Positions 30,585 to 39,297 of a stretch of DNA of 64,000 nucleotides are shown here, piece after piece. A program made the position numbers and the translations under genes. Origin of the DNA: a virus; the IMG/VR virus record IMGVR_UViG_3300021371_000004, positions 1 through 64,000 of that record. One strand, 5' to 3'. The notes below the pieces were generated by a model. That model was not told the origin of the DNA. It saw only the letters and a program-made list of their open reading frames with translations, and searched no databases. Position 1 is the first letter of the stretch. Each line of letters starts with the position of its first letter.

Positions 30585-32044
30585 AGTTTCACCTTATGTA
30601 TTTCTAAATTGAATTTTTCAGTGTTGTACATCTTAACCCTCTCCCCTGCGTGCTTTAGGGTGAAGTTCTTTTTCGACTTAATGGATAAGTCGTCCGACAA
30701 GTCAAACAATAGTGTACCCTGCCCATTATCTGATTTGCGTAATCCCCTACCAATGGACTGCAAAACCTTCACCTGCGATTTAGAAGGCGAGGCAAATACA
30801 ATGTTGTGTAGGTTCTTTATATTGATACCCGTGCTGAACGTTCCCAGGGAAGCAACGATGATGGCACCATCACTACGCTCAACGATTCCTCGAATCGCCT
30901 CACGGTCAGAAACATCAGTACCACCGTGCACATAGAAGACAGTATCGCTCTTTTCCTTGATCATTCCGTAGAGGACTTCTCCATGCTTCTCCACGAACTG
31001 ATACAGCACAAGGGTGTTACCTGTTTGCGTGAGTGCTATGTTTCGTATCAACTTGTTTCTGGGTTCATACCCAACAAGGAAGTCGACTTCTTCCTGATAT
31101 GTTCGGTCTTTGTTTCTTTGTCTTTCCTCTTTTGGGTAGTCCAATAGTAGCATATCGATGTGCAGTTCAGCGAGTGTGCCACTGTCCTGTAGATCCCTTG
31201 TGAACGTGACCCTCTTTGTCGGACCAAACAACCCTTCCAAAACCAGTTTGTTTACCTGTGTGCCATCCAAGGTTCCCGTTGTACCAAACCGATATTCTGC
31301 TTCGGTGCACTTATTCATCATGGTAGTGAGTGATTTTGCTTTGAACAGGTGACACTCATCGCCAAATACGCATCCAAAGGCATCGAACCAGTCCTTTCCA
31401 AGACGATAAACAGACTGCCACGTGGTAACGATAACCCGCTTCTTCGTTATCTTATCCTTGCCGGAATAGATCTTGTGGACTTCGGTTTCTACGTCCATCC
31501 CATAGTCGGAAAAGTCCTTGTACATCTGCTCTACGAGGGAAGTGGTTGGGACGACAACAAGGACAGACTTTTCATAACTGTCCAGATACCAACGCATGAG
31601 ATTGTAGATGATAAATGACTTACCAGAACCAGTTGGTGAAAGAAGCAAGCAACGTTTGTGTTCTATGGCGTGAGTGATTGCATCATACTGGTAGTCACGT
31701 GGAGCAAATGGCATGCCCCAAATTGCCTGAGAAGAAACTAGGTGTTGGTGGTTAACGGTGTTTCTTTGGTTGGGCAGTCCGTAATCACTGTGTTCCATCT
31801 GTAAGTGGTAGTGTCTGTCTGCCGCGAACCTACAGAGTTTTGTATAGAGTCCTACATTCAGTTCTGAAGTAACGCCGGAAAACAGGCGGATTCTTCCGTC
31901 CCATTTGCGCTGCTTGAAGGCGGGCATCCACTTATAACCTGGAGCAAAAAACGCAAAGTATTCGTTCAACTCCGCTCGGATTCCTGCATCACAATCAACG
32001 TACATCATAGAATGGTTTAACATCTTAACCGTAAGTTTTCCCAT
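30581..32044 (-). CDS. uvsW: UvsW DNA/RNA helicase
   Basis: A 487-residue superfamily 2 helicase. Motif I is SPTGSGKSFI, motif II DECHLF (DExH), motif III FGTTGTLDG, and motif VI SIGRGLRKSDNGQG. In T4 it unwinds branched DNA and R-loops and turns off origin replication late in infection. The N-terminal 90 residues include the UvsW-type domain (FKQRKWDGRIRLF). Upstream gene is uvsY. Confidence 0.94.
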   Translation of the reverse strand: MGKLTVKMLNHSMMYVDCDAGIRAELNEYFAFFAPGYKWMPAFKQRKWDGRIRLFSGVTSELNVGLYTKLCRFAADRHYHLQMEHSDYGLPNQRNTVNHQHLVSSQAIWGMPFAPRDYQYDAITHAIEHKRCLLLSPTGSGKSFIIYNLMRWYLDSYEKSVLVVVPTTSLVEQMYKDFSDYGMDVETEVHKIYSGKDKITKKRVIVTTWQSVYRLGKDWFDAFGCVFGDECHLFKAKSLTTMMNKCTEAEYRFGTTGTLDGTQVNKLVLEGLFGPTKRVTFTRDLQDSGTLAELHIDMLLLDYPKEERQRNKDRTYQEEVDFLVGYEPRNKLIRNIALTQTGNTLVLYQFVEKHGEVLYGMIKEKSDTVFYVHGGTDVSDREAIRGIVERSDGAIIVASLGTFSTGINIKNLHNIVFASPSKSQVKVLQSIGRGLRKSDNGQGTLLFDLSDDLSIKSKKNFTLKHAGERVKMYNTEKFNLEIHKVKL

Positions 32045-32076
32045 AATATATCCACAAGTATTATTCTTGTAGGTAT

Positions 32077-32517
32077 TTAGGCACCTGCTTCAAACTGCTT
32101 CCAGCGAATTGCATTACCTATCGTCTGGTGACGCCACTTCAAGGTGTCGATTATCTCTTTAAGTGCTTCTAGCATGGTTTTGAAGTATACAACCTTTGCT
32201 TCGCTCTGTTGTATCTCTGGGTCGCTGTCATAGTAGTATGACAGGTCACCCTTCATTATCTTCAAACCATCGAATGGGTCGGGGTTCCAACCAAGCGCAG
32301 AAACTTCTTCTTGGGACAACTTGCCGTTGTACCAGAGAAACTTGTTCTTGAGAAGTATTTGCTGTTTCTCTTCTGCTCGTTTCAGAAGCAATTTGGTTTG
32401 TATATGATAACCCAAATACTTCGCGTGCAACTTGGGAGTGTCACGGGAAGCTTCATCAAGGTTATGTCCAATCTCACAGTCTTCGCCCCACTGGGCAAGG
32501 ATATCATTTAAGTCCAT
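32077..32517 (-). CDS. uvsY: UvsY recombination mediator
   Basis: A 146-residue protein that loads UvsX on single-stranded DNA coated with gp32. Matches the family in order: NDILAQWGEDCEIGHNLDEA, AEEKQQILLKNKFLWYNGKL, then WNPDPFDGLK and the C-terminal WRHQTIGNAIRWKQFEAG. Length is close to T4 UvsY (137). Just upstream of uvsW as in T4. Confidence 0.93.
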   Translation of the reverse strand: MDLNDILAQWGEDCEIGHNLDEASRDTPKLHAKYLGYHIQTKLLLKRAEEKQQILLKNKFLWYNGKLSQEEVSALGWNPDPFDGLKIMKGDLSYYYDSDPEIQQSEAKVVYFKTMLEALKEIIDTLKWRHQTIGNAIRWKQFEAGA

Positions 32518-32520
32518 AAA

Positions 32521-33036
32521 TTATTTAATTATCTCAAAGTAGGAAAATCGAAAGGATACTGGAAAGGCGACATATTCAACTGATTGGTTCTGTGCTTCAA
32601 AAGTTATATCACCGACAGCAGTGGGGAGAGCATCAACGTACTTGAACTTGACGCTAGCGTTGTTATGACTGGATAGTGCCACGATGGTTATATCCGCATA
32701 GTTTGGGGTGGTTGACGTTTTACCAGAAAAATTGTCCCTTTTCGTGATCATGTCTTCATTCACGGTTCTCAGCAACCAGTCGTATACCTCTGTATATGAG
32801 TTCATATCTTCGTCGAGAAGAACCTGCATCGACAGATCACTATACTCGATTGAACTTCCAGGCATTGGAACACTGGCGATTCTGGAAAACGGTGTTTCCA
32901 CCGCAGGGCAAGTTGCGCCTGGATGGTTAATTGACTGAACAAAGAATTCAAGGTTGCCGTAGTTTTTACGGTCAATAAGAACCCTGAACCCTGTGGGTTG
33001 AAAATAGTTTATATTAGTACCTATACTGCTCGACAT
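32521..33036 (-). CDS. Tail-tube-fold protein (gp19 paralogue-like)
   Basis: A 171-residue protein. The layout FRVLIDRKNYGNLEFFVQSI, a central PGSSIEYSDLSMQVLLDEDM, a W at the end of a helix, and late beta strands (VEYVAFPVSFRFSYFEI) resembles the T4 gp19 tube fold. Similar proteins occur next to uvsY in T4-like marine phages. It could be a tail completion or tube-associated protein. The true gp19 is at 38735-39274. It sits behind an early-type promoter rather than in the tail operon. Confidence 0.6.
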   Translation of the reverse strand: MSSSIGTNINYFQPTGFRVLIDRKNYGNLEFFVQSINHPGATCPAVETPFSRIASVPMPGSSIEYSDLSMQVLLDEDMNSYTEVYDWLLRTVNEDMITKRDNFSGKTSTTPNYADITIVALSSHNNASVKFKYVDALPTAVGDITFEAQNQSVEYVAFPVSFRFSYFEIIK

Positions 33037-33062
33037 TGTATTCTCCTCTAACCTGACTCTCT

Positions 33063-33090
33063 ATTATCGTTATTTAGGATGAAATGTCAA
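33063..33090 (-). promoter_or_regulatory. Sigma70-type promoter for the uvsY-uvsW unit
   Basis: TTGACA (33085-33090), a 16-base spacer and GATAAT (33063-33068), 26 bases before the ATG at 33036. The same stretch also contains CTAAATAA, a possible late-type element. Confidence 0.75.
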
Positions 33091-33197
33091 CATATTGTGA
33101 TGAACTTTAAAACGCCTAATTTTTAGGGGCGAAAATTTCAAGGACGATTTGTATATCAACATCATGGAGGTTTTGGGGGTCACCTTTTTTCAGGCAT

Positions 33198-33220
33198 AAA
33201 AAAACCCGCTTGCGCGGGTT
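33198..33220 (-). terminator. Rho-independent terminator after gp23
   Basis: On the minus strand a stem AACCCGC / GCGGGTT with a 4-base loop is followed by seven Ts. It lies about 95 bases after the capsid gene stop. It would end the heavily expressed capsid transcript before the recombination genes. Confidence 0.85.
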
Positions 33221-33270
33221 AAAACCTTTTATAATTATTCTGGTTTTTGTCCCAAGGTAGTGGGATGATT

Positions 33271-33290
33271 AGACCCGCCTAGACGGGTCT
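33271..33290 (-). other. RNA hairpin just after gp23 stop
   Basis: Inverted repeat AGACCCG / CGGGTCT with a 6-base loop, 23 bases after the capsid stop codon and before the terminator. There is no T run, so it is more likely an mRNA-stabilising 3' hairpin than a terminator. Confidence 0.5.
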
Positions 33291-33312
33291 GATCGTTTAC
33301 CAATTTACCGGA

Positions 33313-34647
33313 TTAGGCAGCAACCATCAGGTTGTCTACGCGGAAGATGCGGTAGTATTGGTTAGTCTTAGCATCAGCCAGACCGTTAGCAGGAGTTTCT
33401 CCAACGAAGGGGTTAGAAGCCATGCCGTAGCGTGTCTTGAACCCGATGCGTGGTTGGAAGTCATCCTCGCCAACAGCGCGAACCATTTGCAGAGGAACGT
33501 ATGGGCAGTAGAATACACCTGCGTCATAAGGGTTGGTGCCTTTGTAACCAACGGTTACATAGTCAGCAACAGCATATGGATCGATGTATACACGGATACG
33601 ACCGTTGATAACACCAGCAAAAGTATTGCCAGTATCGTCAACCTGCAGACCAGTGGCCAGAGCAGGAGCGTAGTCGAGTTGACCAGACATGCTCAGGGCA
33701 GTAGCAACGTCAGAAGAGACGATAGCAATGTTACCTTTACCGCGACGAGTATCTTTCGCGATTTGGTTACATTCACGGTCAAGTTGAACCAACAGACCCT
33801 TGAACTTCTCAGCAGACCAACGTCCATCAGCATCAGTGCTGAGGTCGAAGATACCATTTACTGCAGTGTTGTCAGTAGAGGCACCAGTCAATGCTTGGCT
33901 GTTGATAGTACGGATAACTTCACGGTTGATTTCAGCAAGGATCTCAACAGAAAGAATGTTAGCCAGTTCAGACTCAGCGTCCAGACCGTGGATTGCTTTC
34001 AGGTCTTGTGCCAGTTCAATGGTGTACTCTGCTTTCAGGGCACGAGACTTTGCTTCAACAGAAGCTTTCTCGATGCTGAAACCCATCTCAGCGAATTTAC
34101 TTCCGGTGTTACCCAGAGCTTCAGCGTCAACAGTTGGCATAGCACCACCAACACTTGGACCAGTGCGCTGGTCGTGAATAGTGCTGTCAGCGTTAGTGTC
34201 AGTAAGTGTGGCAAGACCAGAAGGTCCACCGCTCTGAGTGACAGAACTGTCGCCAGAGAAAGGAGTTACTGCTTCAGCGAACAATGCTTCGTCACCAGTA
34301 GTTGCTCCACCACGGTCAGACTTGTACTTGCTCTTCATGGCGAAGATCAGTCCAGTAGGACCAGTCATAGGCTGTACGCCACATACGTCATATGCCATAA
34401 GGTTAGGCATAGCGCGACGAACGAGAGAGATCAGTACGGGATCCCAGTTAGCAGCAGAACCAGTGTTGTTAGCAGCAGTTTCGTTCAGAAACTGAGACTG
34501 TGAACCTTCAGCAATCATTGCGCGTTCTTGGTTTTCAAGAACAGCAGCAGTTACATTGCGTCGGTGACGGTCATCGATGCTACCAGCAGATTCTTCGTTA
34601 AGTACTGGTGCCCACTTGGATACCAGTGATTCGTAGTTAATTTCCAT
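33313..34647 (-). CDS. 23: Major capsid protein gp23
   Basis: A 444-residue shell protein. The N-terminal 56 residues are the propeptide; the gp21 cleavage site is likely FLNE/TAAN at residue 56 (consensus L/I-x-E), with an earlier similar site at residue 47 (MIAE). The mature start leads to NWDPVLISLVRRAMPNLMAYD and CGVQPMTGPTGLIFAMKSKY, hallmarks of T4-like capsid proteins. Length is less than T4 gp23 (521). AAGGAG lies 8 bases before the ATG. Followed by a hairpin and a terminator. Confidence 0.97.
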   Translation of the reverse strand: MEINYESLVSKWAPVLNEESAGSIDDRHRRNVTAAVLENQERAMIAEGSQSQFLNETAANNTGSAANWDPVLISLVRRAMPNLMAYDVCGVQPMTGPTGLIFAMKSKYKSDRGGATTGDEALFAEAVTPFSGDSSVTQSGGPSGLATLTDTNADSTIHDQRTGPSVGGAMPTVDAEALGNTGSKFAEMGFSIEKASVEAKSRALKAEYTIELAQDLKAIHGLDAESELANILSVEILAEINREVIRTINSQALTGASTDNTAVNGIFDLSTDADGRWSAEKFKGLLVQLDRECNQIAKDTRRGKGNIAIVSSDVATALSMSGQLDYAPALATGLQVDDTGNTFAGVINGRIRVYIDPYAVADYVTVGYKGTNPYDAGVFYCPYVPLQMVRAVGEDDFQPRIGFKTRYGMASNPFVGETPANGLADAKTNQYYRIFRVDNLMVAA

Positions 34648-34677
34648 TTTTTAATCTCCTTGAGAGTGTAATGGTTT

Positions 34678-35703
34678 TTACTTTTGGGTGGTTTTACGGA
34701 TTGCGTTGACGTATCGGTCCATAGAAGGAGAAGTTTCTTCAGACAGAGCAACAGCTTCGTCTTCTTCAACAACTTCTTCGGCGACTTCTACACTCTTCGC
34801 AAAGAAAGATTCTTTGATGGTTTCAACTTTCGATGCAAATTGCTCTACATCTTCAAAGTCAACACCCTCAACGAGTTCTTCAAACTTTTCTACCTGAGTA
34901 TCGGCAAGGTCAGCAACTGCTTCAGATACAACCAGTTCGCGCTGGAGCAGTTCAACTGCTTCGCTCAACTCGATTGCGTCTTGAGTGGTAGTGTTAAGAG
35001 CTTCTTCAAGTTCTTCTACCTGATCTGCCAGATCGTCAACTAGGTCAACCTTTGATTCGGGTACTTCGATGTAAGACTCAACGAACAGTCCTTTCAGACC
35101 TTCCATAAAGTTCTCAGCAATCTCGGCACGCAAACCGCTTTCGATAGCAACTTCGTTCTCTGCCATCCAGTTCTCAACAACATAGTTAAGGTAGGAATCG
35201 ACTTTCTCGACCAACTCTTCAGACTGCGCAGCAGTCTCTTCAGCGAGTTTTTCTTCGTAAGCGGATTCAATTCGCTCGACTTCTTCAGCGAGCTTTGATG
35301 CCAATGCTGCTTCAAAGATTACAGCAGTTTTTTCTTTGAACTCTTCTGAAAGAGTTGCTTCGGAATCAACCAGAGCACCCAATTCATCAGAAACAAAGTC
35401 ATCTACATCTTCAGCAACGAGGTCATCATCGGAAAGATCAACGTCTTCGCCCATGATAGCACCGTATGAAGCGGCAAGATCTACCTTCTTCATACCGCTC
35501 AACTTACCGTAAGCGGCAGCGAGCATTGCGCCTTTAGTCTTTGGCATTGGTTCACTGTTACGCTTGTCGCCCTTACGTGCTGGTGCTTGCTTAGTAGCAT
35601 CACCTGCTTTATCAGTAGCGGCAACAGATTGCGCTTCAGCGTTCTTCATGTCATGTCCTTCTGCGACGTCATCATGAAGTTCTACACTATTTTCTTCATC
35701 CAT
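34678..35703 (-). CDS. 22: Prohead core scaffold gp22
   Basis: A 341-residue acidic, helical protein. It fills the prohead core and is cut up by gp21 during maturation. The first 60 residues are charged and polar, residues 60-90 are GAMLAAAYGKLSGMKKVDLA, and the rest is a long series of E/V/A-rich coiled-coil helices. Some L-x-E or similar sites could serve gp21. It is longer than T4 gp22 (269). Position between 21 and 23 fits. Confidence 0.87.
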   Translation of the reverse strand: MDEENSVELHDDVAEGHDMKNAEAQSVAATDKAGDATKQAPARKGDKRNSEPMPKTKGAMLAAAYGKLSGMKKVDLAASYGAIMGEDVDLSDDDLVAEDVDDFVSDELGALVDSEATLSEEFKEKTAVIFEAALASKLAEEVERIESAYEEKLAEETAAQSEELVEKVDSYLNYVVENWMAENEVAIESGLRAEIAENFMEGLKGLFVESYIEVPESKVDLVDDLADQVEELEEALNTTTQDAIELSEAVELLQRELVVSEAVADLADTQVEKFEELVEGVDFEDVEQFASKVETIKESFFAKSVEVAEEVVEEDEAVALSEETSPSMDRYVNAIRKTTQK

Positions 35704-35715
35704 AATGGACTCCTT

Positions 35716-36381
35716 TTATAAGGTTTCTTTTAAAGACGAGAGGAAATTTTTGAACTCACGAGTCTGTTCAGCATACGAATATGTCCGTACAGAAGGAGTA
35801 ACGATTTCAGTCTCTTGTTCTTCACATATTTCCTGAGCGACCAAGATTCCTTTGCTCCACACCCAATCAACGCCTTCCATAATTCCATTAACGAAAGCAT
35901 TTGGTGCTGATGGATCTTGTACAATATCTATTGTACTTAAAGCAAAGTCTTCTCCGACATACGAGGCACCGCCACGTTGCTCAAGACTACCCATACCACG
36001 AGTTGAGACACCAAGGTTGACACCGCCCTCAAGCAAACCCTTTACGATTCTGCCCATAGGAGTATCTAATATTGATGCCTTTCCGATCACATCATTACCT
36101 TCAAAATGAAGATCAGTGATGAGATGCGAAACTTTGTCGAGGTTGACTGTTGGACCTTCGGGATGGTTCAACTCGCCAACTGCTCGGTTTTTTGAAACTT
36201 GTTCTGTAACGTACTTATCAACGGCAGACTTCATAGTTTTCTTCGGGTAGATTCGCCCGTTTCTATTCTTCTGCTCTGACTGTGCAAATACGCCTTCGAT
36301 CTTGAAAGACTTTTCGCCTTTCTCGTTCTTTTCAACGATACATTCAATATTGCTTTCGTTGAACTCAGTAATAAGTTTCAT
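35716..36381 (-). CDS. 21: Prohead protease gp21
   Basis: A 221-residue serine protease of the herpes-type assemblin fold. RNGRIYPKKTMKSAV is the conserved start region. The likely catalytic His is in GELNHPEG and the Ser in LGVSTRGMG. It cleaves scaffold and capsid proteins after L/I-x-E. The ATG overlaps the stop of the gene upstream (TAATG). Confidence 0.93.
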   Translation of the reverse strand: MKLITEFNESNIECIVEKNEKGEKSFKIEGVFAQSEQKNRNGRIYPKKTMKSAVDKYVTEQVSKNRAVGELNHPEGPTVNLDKVSHLITDLHFEGNDVIGKASILDTPMGRIVKGLLEGGVNLGVSTRGMGSLEQRGGASYVGEDFALSTIDIVQDPSAPNAFVNGIMEGVDWVWSKGILVAQEICEEQETEIVTPSVRTYSYAEQTREFKNFLSSLKETL

Positions 36382-36581
36382 TAAAACAATTCCTTGATTG
36401 CTGCCTCGATAGATTTAACAGCGTCCTTTTCAGAACGGAAGGTGTCGAGGAGGTCACCATCAATGTAAGCATCAAAACCTTTTTGGGTCTTGTATACAGC
36501 ACAAGTTACTTTCTTGTGCTTCTTGGTGTATACAACTTTGCCCTTTGGGGTTTTGTTCCTAAATTCTGAGAAGTATTTCAT
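36381..36581 (-). CDS. 68: Prohead core protein, gp68 position
   Basis: A 66-residue basic protein (MKYFSEFRNKTPKGKVVYTK, ending EAAIKELF). T4 has genes 67 and 68 between 20 and 21, both small core proteins. This gene lies next to gene 21, where gp68 would be. Sequence likeness to T4 gp68 is not obvious, so the name is by position. A late promoter element is 7 bases upstream. Confidence 0.55.
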   Translation of the reverse strand: MKYFSEFRNKTPKGKVVYTKKHKKVTCAVYKTQKGFDAYIDGDLLDTFRSEKDAVKSIEAAIKELF

Positions 36582-36587
36582 ACCTTT

Positions 36588-36595
36588 TATTTATA
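36588..36595 (-). promoter_or_regulatory. Late promoter element TATAAATA
   Basis: Exact T4 late -10 element on the minus strand, 6 bases before the ATG of the gp68-position gene; transcription would start near or within that gene and run into genes 21, 22 and 23. Confidence 0.6.
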
Positions 36596-36601
36596 CCGAT
36601 T

Positions 36602-37048
36602 CTATTCTTCAGTGTCATCGTCAGAAAGAATATCAGAAATATCTTCTTCTGCTTCTTCTTCGCCGTAGATGCCAAGTTCGTCTTCGACTTCTTCGTGCTC
36701 ATCTTCGGGAAGTTCTAAGTCAGTTTCTGCTTCCAATTCTGCTTCGAAGTCAGTCTCTGCTTCTACTTCGTCGTCTACTTCTGCTTCAACTTCAGCGTCA
36801 AACTCTTGTTCGAACTGATCAGAAAAATCTTCTTCGGCATCGTCTTCGACTTCTTCTGCTTCGGACTCGCCGTTGTAGACTTCTCCAGCAATTCGAATCT
36901 TTTCTTGCTCAAGGGCATCATCTATCCTTCCTGCCATCAGGTCGGCAAAGATCTGTCCTGTTTGGTGACCTTCGCCATTCTTAATTGAATGTAGCAGGTC
37001 ATCGATGCTCGGGGTAACAACTTCCACGTCCAGTGTATCGTCGCTCAT
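36602..37048 (-). CDS. 67: Acidic prohead core protein, gp67 position
   Basis: A 148-residue very acidic protein. Residues 1-60 hold a short helical part (TPSIDDLLHSIKNGEGHQTG and later MAGRIDDALEQEK), and residues 60-148 are nearly all E, D, A and V. In T4 gp67 is an acidic core protein at this place. It is longer than T4 gp67 (80). The assignment rests on place and charge. Confidence 0.6.
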   Translation of the reverse strand: MSDDTLDVEVVTPSIDDLLHSIKNGEGHQTGQIFADLMAGRIDDALEQEKIRIAGEVYNGESEAEEVEDDAEEDFSDQFEQEFDAEVEAEVDDEVEAETDFEAELEAETDLELPEDEHEEVEDELGIYGEEEAEEDISDILSDDDTEE

Positions 37049-37091
37049 AATAATCTCCAGTTAAATGTTACAGATTTATATAGGTTGGTTC

Positions 37092-38651
37092 TTATTGATC
37101 GTCTTCGCCAGCATCTGGGTCAACTTCGCCAGATTCTATCTCAGAAGCGATCTGCTTTTTCATTTCTTCGTTTTCTACATCATTGAATCGGAAGATGTTT
37201 TTCATTACCCAATCTTTACTCAGGTACTCACCAACATACTGTGATGCTTGGTCGACCAATTGAAGTCGTTGCGCGAGAACCTCGGCATCCTTCAACTCGG
37301 TGTAGTGGTTGTCTTTGTAAAAATCAACAGACACTCGGTTGTGGAAAAGTTCTTTCCAATCTGAGTCAGTGATAACACCACGCAGTATAAGTTGTTGCCG
37401 TAGTATATGCAAGAACAACTTGGAGAAGCGTGTGCGCAATCTGGTAATGAATTTTTGAAACTTAATTTCTTCTCGGTTAATTTCCGTGGCGCGACCCAAA
37501 GAGTATGCCGATTCCTGCTCAAGGCGGGAAACAGGCACATTCAATGCTTGGTACACTTTTCGTTGGAAGTATTTGACGTCATCAATCTCGCCAAGGTTAC
37601 TGCCACCTGGAAGTGTAGTCACTTCAGTACCACGACCACCTTCACGGCGAGGCAACCAGAAGTCGTCCAGCATAGACATATGCTTGCGCTGGTCTTTTAG
37701 TTCGCCAGTTGCTTGGTCGTAAACCAGTTTGTTGCGGTAGCGAGTCATCAAGGAGTTAACATACTCCTCAGACTTACCCTTGGGCAGGTTGCCCGTATCA
37801 ACGTAGAAGATTCGACGCTCTGGCGCACGTGCTAAACGATAGATGATAAGAGAGTCTTCCATCATGCGCAGTTGATTGATTGGGCGCATTGCTTTGTGTA
37901 GGTGAGAGACGACCCTTGCTCTGGTTTCATCGAGTAGACCAGAAGTGACATAGGAAACGGAGTCGGTACTTAACCGAACGCTGGTGTTCTGGGCATCATG
38001 TTGCGCCACTGCACCTTTCTTTGATTGATTAGCAGCTTTCTCGTTGAAGATGAAAAACTCTTCAACTCGGTCAACAACCTTCACGCCATCTGGGTTCGTC
38101 TTTTTCTTGACGTTCTTGACCTTACGGATTTTGAGAGAGTCGATGTGTCGAATTTCTTTGATGCCTTCGGATTGTTTGGTAGAATCCACAACAAGGTGGT
38201 GGTATAGTCTACCGTCAACATACCAAGAACGGAAAATGTCATGAGCACGTTCTTCGAAAGAAAGAAGGTTGAGAACTCCTTCGAATTCTTCAACAACCTT
38301 TGTTTTTATTTTGGGCGAAACTTTTACATCATCCAAATTGATGTTAACAAGTGCTTCGTTTTCTGGGACAACGATTGCTTCGTTCACTATCTCTTCGATT
38401 GCCATATCCACTTCGGGGTGGGCAGCATTCATTCGATATTTTTTTATCAGGTCTGTTTGATCTTTGAAATTGAGGTCGGCATAGATGTCCATGTGCATGC
38501 CGTAGTGAAATGATGGTGACGTAACATATCCTGCTCCATCATCGTCTGTGGGTGGAACGACGGATGCTGACGCTTGAGGAGTAATTGCTTCCTTGTCTTT
38601 CTTCGAGCGTTGAATCTCGAATCCAAACAATTTAATTCCATTATCTGCCAT
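37092..38651 (-). CDS. 20: Portal vertex protein gp20
   Basis: A 519-residue portal. Family marks: FGFEIQRSK near the start, MDIYADLNFKDQTDLIKKYR, AIEEIVNEAIV, PIKGSTRxEY-type region replaced by RHIDSLKIRKV, RRIFYVDTGNLPKGKSEEY, and DDFWLPRREGGRGTEV. It forms the 12-fold ring at the head vertex and nucleates head assembly. T4 gp20 is 524. It follows a terminator and ends 43 bases before the next gene. Confidence 0.96.
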   Translation of the reverse strand: MADNGIKLFGFEIQRSKKDKEAITPQASASVVPPTDDDGAGYVTSPSFHYGMHMDIYADLNFKDQTDLIKKYRMNAAHPEVDMAIEEIVNEAIVVPENEALVNINLDDVKVSPKIKTKVVEEFEGVLNLLSFEERAHDIFRSWYVDGRLYHHLVVDSTKQSEGIKEIRHIDSLKIRKVKNVKKKTNPDGVKVVDRVEEFFIFNEKAANQSKKGAVAQHDAQNTSVRLSTDSVSYVTSGLLDETRARVVSHLHKAMRPINQLRMMEDSLIIYRLARAPERRIFYVDTGNLPKGKSEEYVNSLMTRYRNKLVYDQATGELKDQRKHMSMLDDFWLPRREGGRGTEVTTLPGGSNLGEIDDVKYFQRKVYQALNVPVSRLEQESAYSLGRATEINREEIKFQKFITRLRTRFSKLFLHILRQQLILRGVITDSDWKELFHNRVSVDFYKDNHYTELKDAEVLAQRLQLVDQASQYVGEYLSKDWVMKNIFRFNDVENEEMKKQIASEIESGEVDPDAGEDDQ

Positions 38652-38679
38652 CTTGTTTTCCTGTGTTGTGATATAATAT

Positions 38680-38710
38680 AAAAAAGCAGGAGGAGTTTCC
38701 TCCTCCTGCT
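38680..38710 (-). terminator. Rho-independent terminator after gp19
   Basis: A perfect 11-base-pair stem AGCAGGAGGAG / CTCCTCCTGCT with a 4-base loop, followed on the minus strand by six Ts. It lies 25 bases after the gp19 stop, separating the tail genes from the portal and head genes. Confidence 0.92.
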
Positions 38711-38734
38711 TCTACTTATAACGACTCTCCAACC

Positions 38735-39274
38735 TTAGTTGGTGTTGTCGTTTGTCCAGTAGTCGTACTCAACCGTAACGGTGAACTGCTCAATCTCGCC
38801 TACCTGAGAGTAGTCGAGGTCGATAGCAGAAACGTTTACAGGGAAGCAGTTTTTCAAGAAGTAAGTCTTGACACCGCGACCTGCTTGATCGAGTTGAATG
38901 ACTTCCATATTAGAAGCATACGTCCCGAAACCAGCGTTATTAGATTGAATGCCAACGTTTCCGGCATGAGTATTCATGCCGTCCATCCATGCTTCAAAAG
39001 CATCTCGAACTTGGAAGTCAGTGTCATTATAGACAGTGATTGTCCAAGGTTCAAACGTTCGGTCACCCGCCAGTTTGACGATACGCCCACGGAAAGGGAC
39101 TTCAACAGGGTTGATTGTGGATGCAGGCAGTTGCGCTGCACGACACATGAAGTTGGTTATTTCTTTGCTTCCGCCAGAGTATCCTGGGAAACTAACATTA
39201 ACCTCGAACATGTTCGAGCGTGCACCGCCACCGGTCAACTTACCTTTGAAGTCATCTACGCGTAAAATTGCCAT
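38735..39274 (-). CDS. 19: Tail tube protein gp19
   Basis: A 179-residue tube subunit. Family features are the N-terminal VDDFKGKLTGGGARSNMFEV, CRAAQLPASTINPVEVPFRG, AGDRTFEPWTITVYNDTDF, and the end FTVTVEYDYWTND. T4 gp19 is 163. It assembles hexameric rings inside the sheath. A second protein of similar fold lies at 32521-33036. Confidence 0.95.
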   Translation of the reverse strand: MAILRVDDFKGKLTGGGARSNMFEVNVSFPGYSGGSKEITNFMCRAAQLPASTINPVEVPFRGRIVKLAGDRTFEPWTITVYNDTDFQVRDAFEAWMDGMNTHAGNVGIQSNNAGFGTYASNMEVIQLDQAGRGVKTYFLKNCFPVNVSAIDLDYSQVGEIEQFTVTVEYDYWTNDNTN

Positions 39275-39297
39275 CTTAATATCTCCTTAGATGATTT

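Noticed and set aside
33358-34503. 381-codon plus-strand frame
   Set aside because: Antisense to the major capsid gene, with no ribosome site and low-complexity serine-rich translation.
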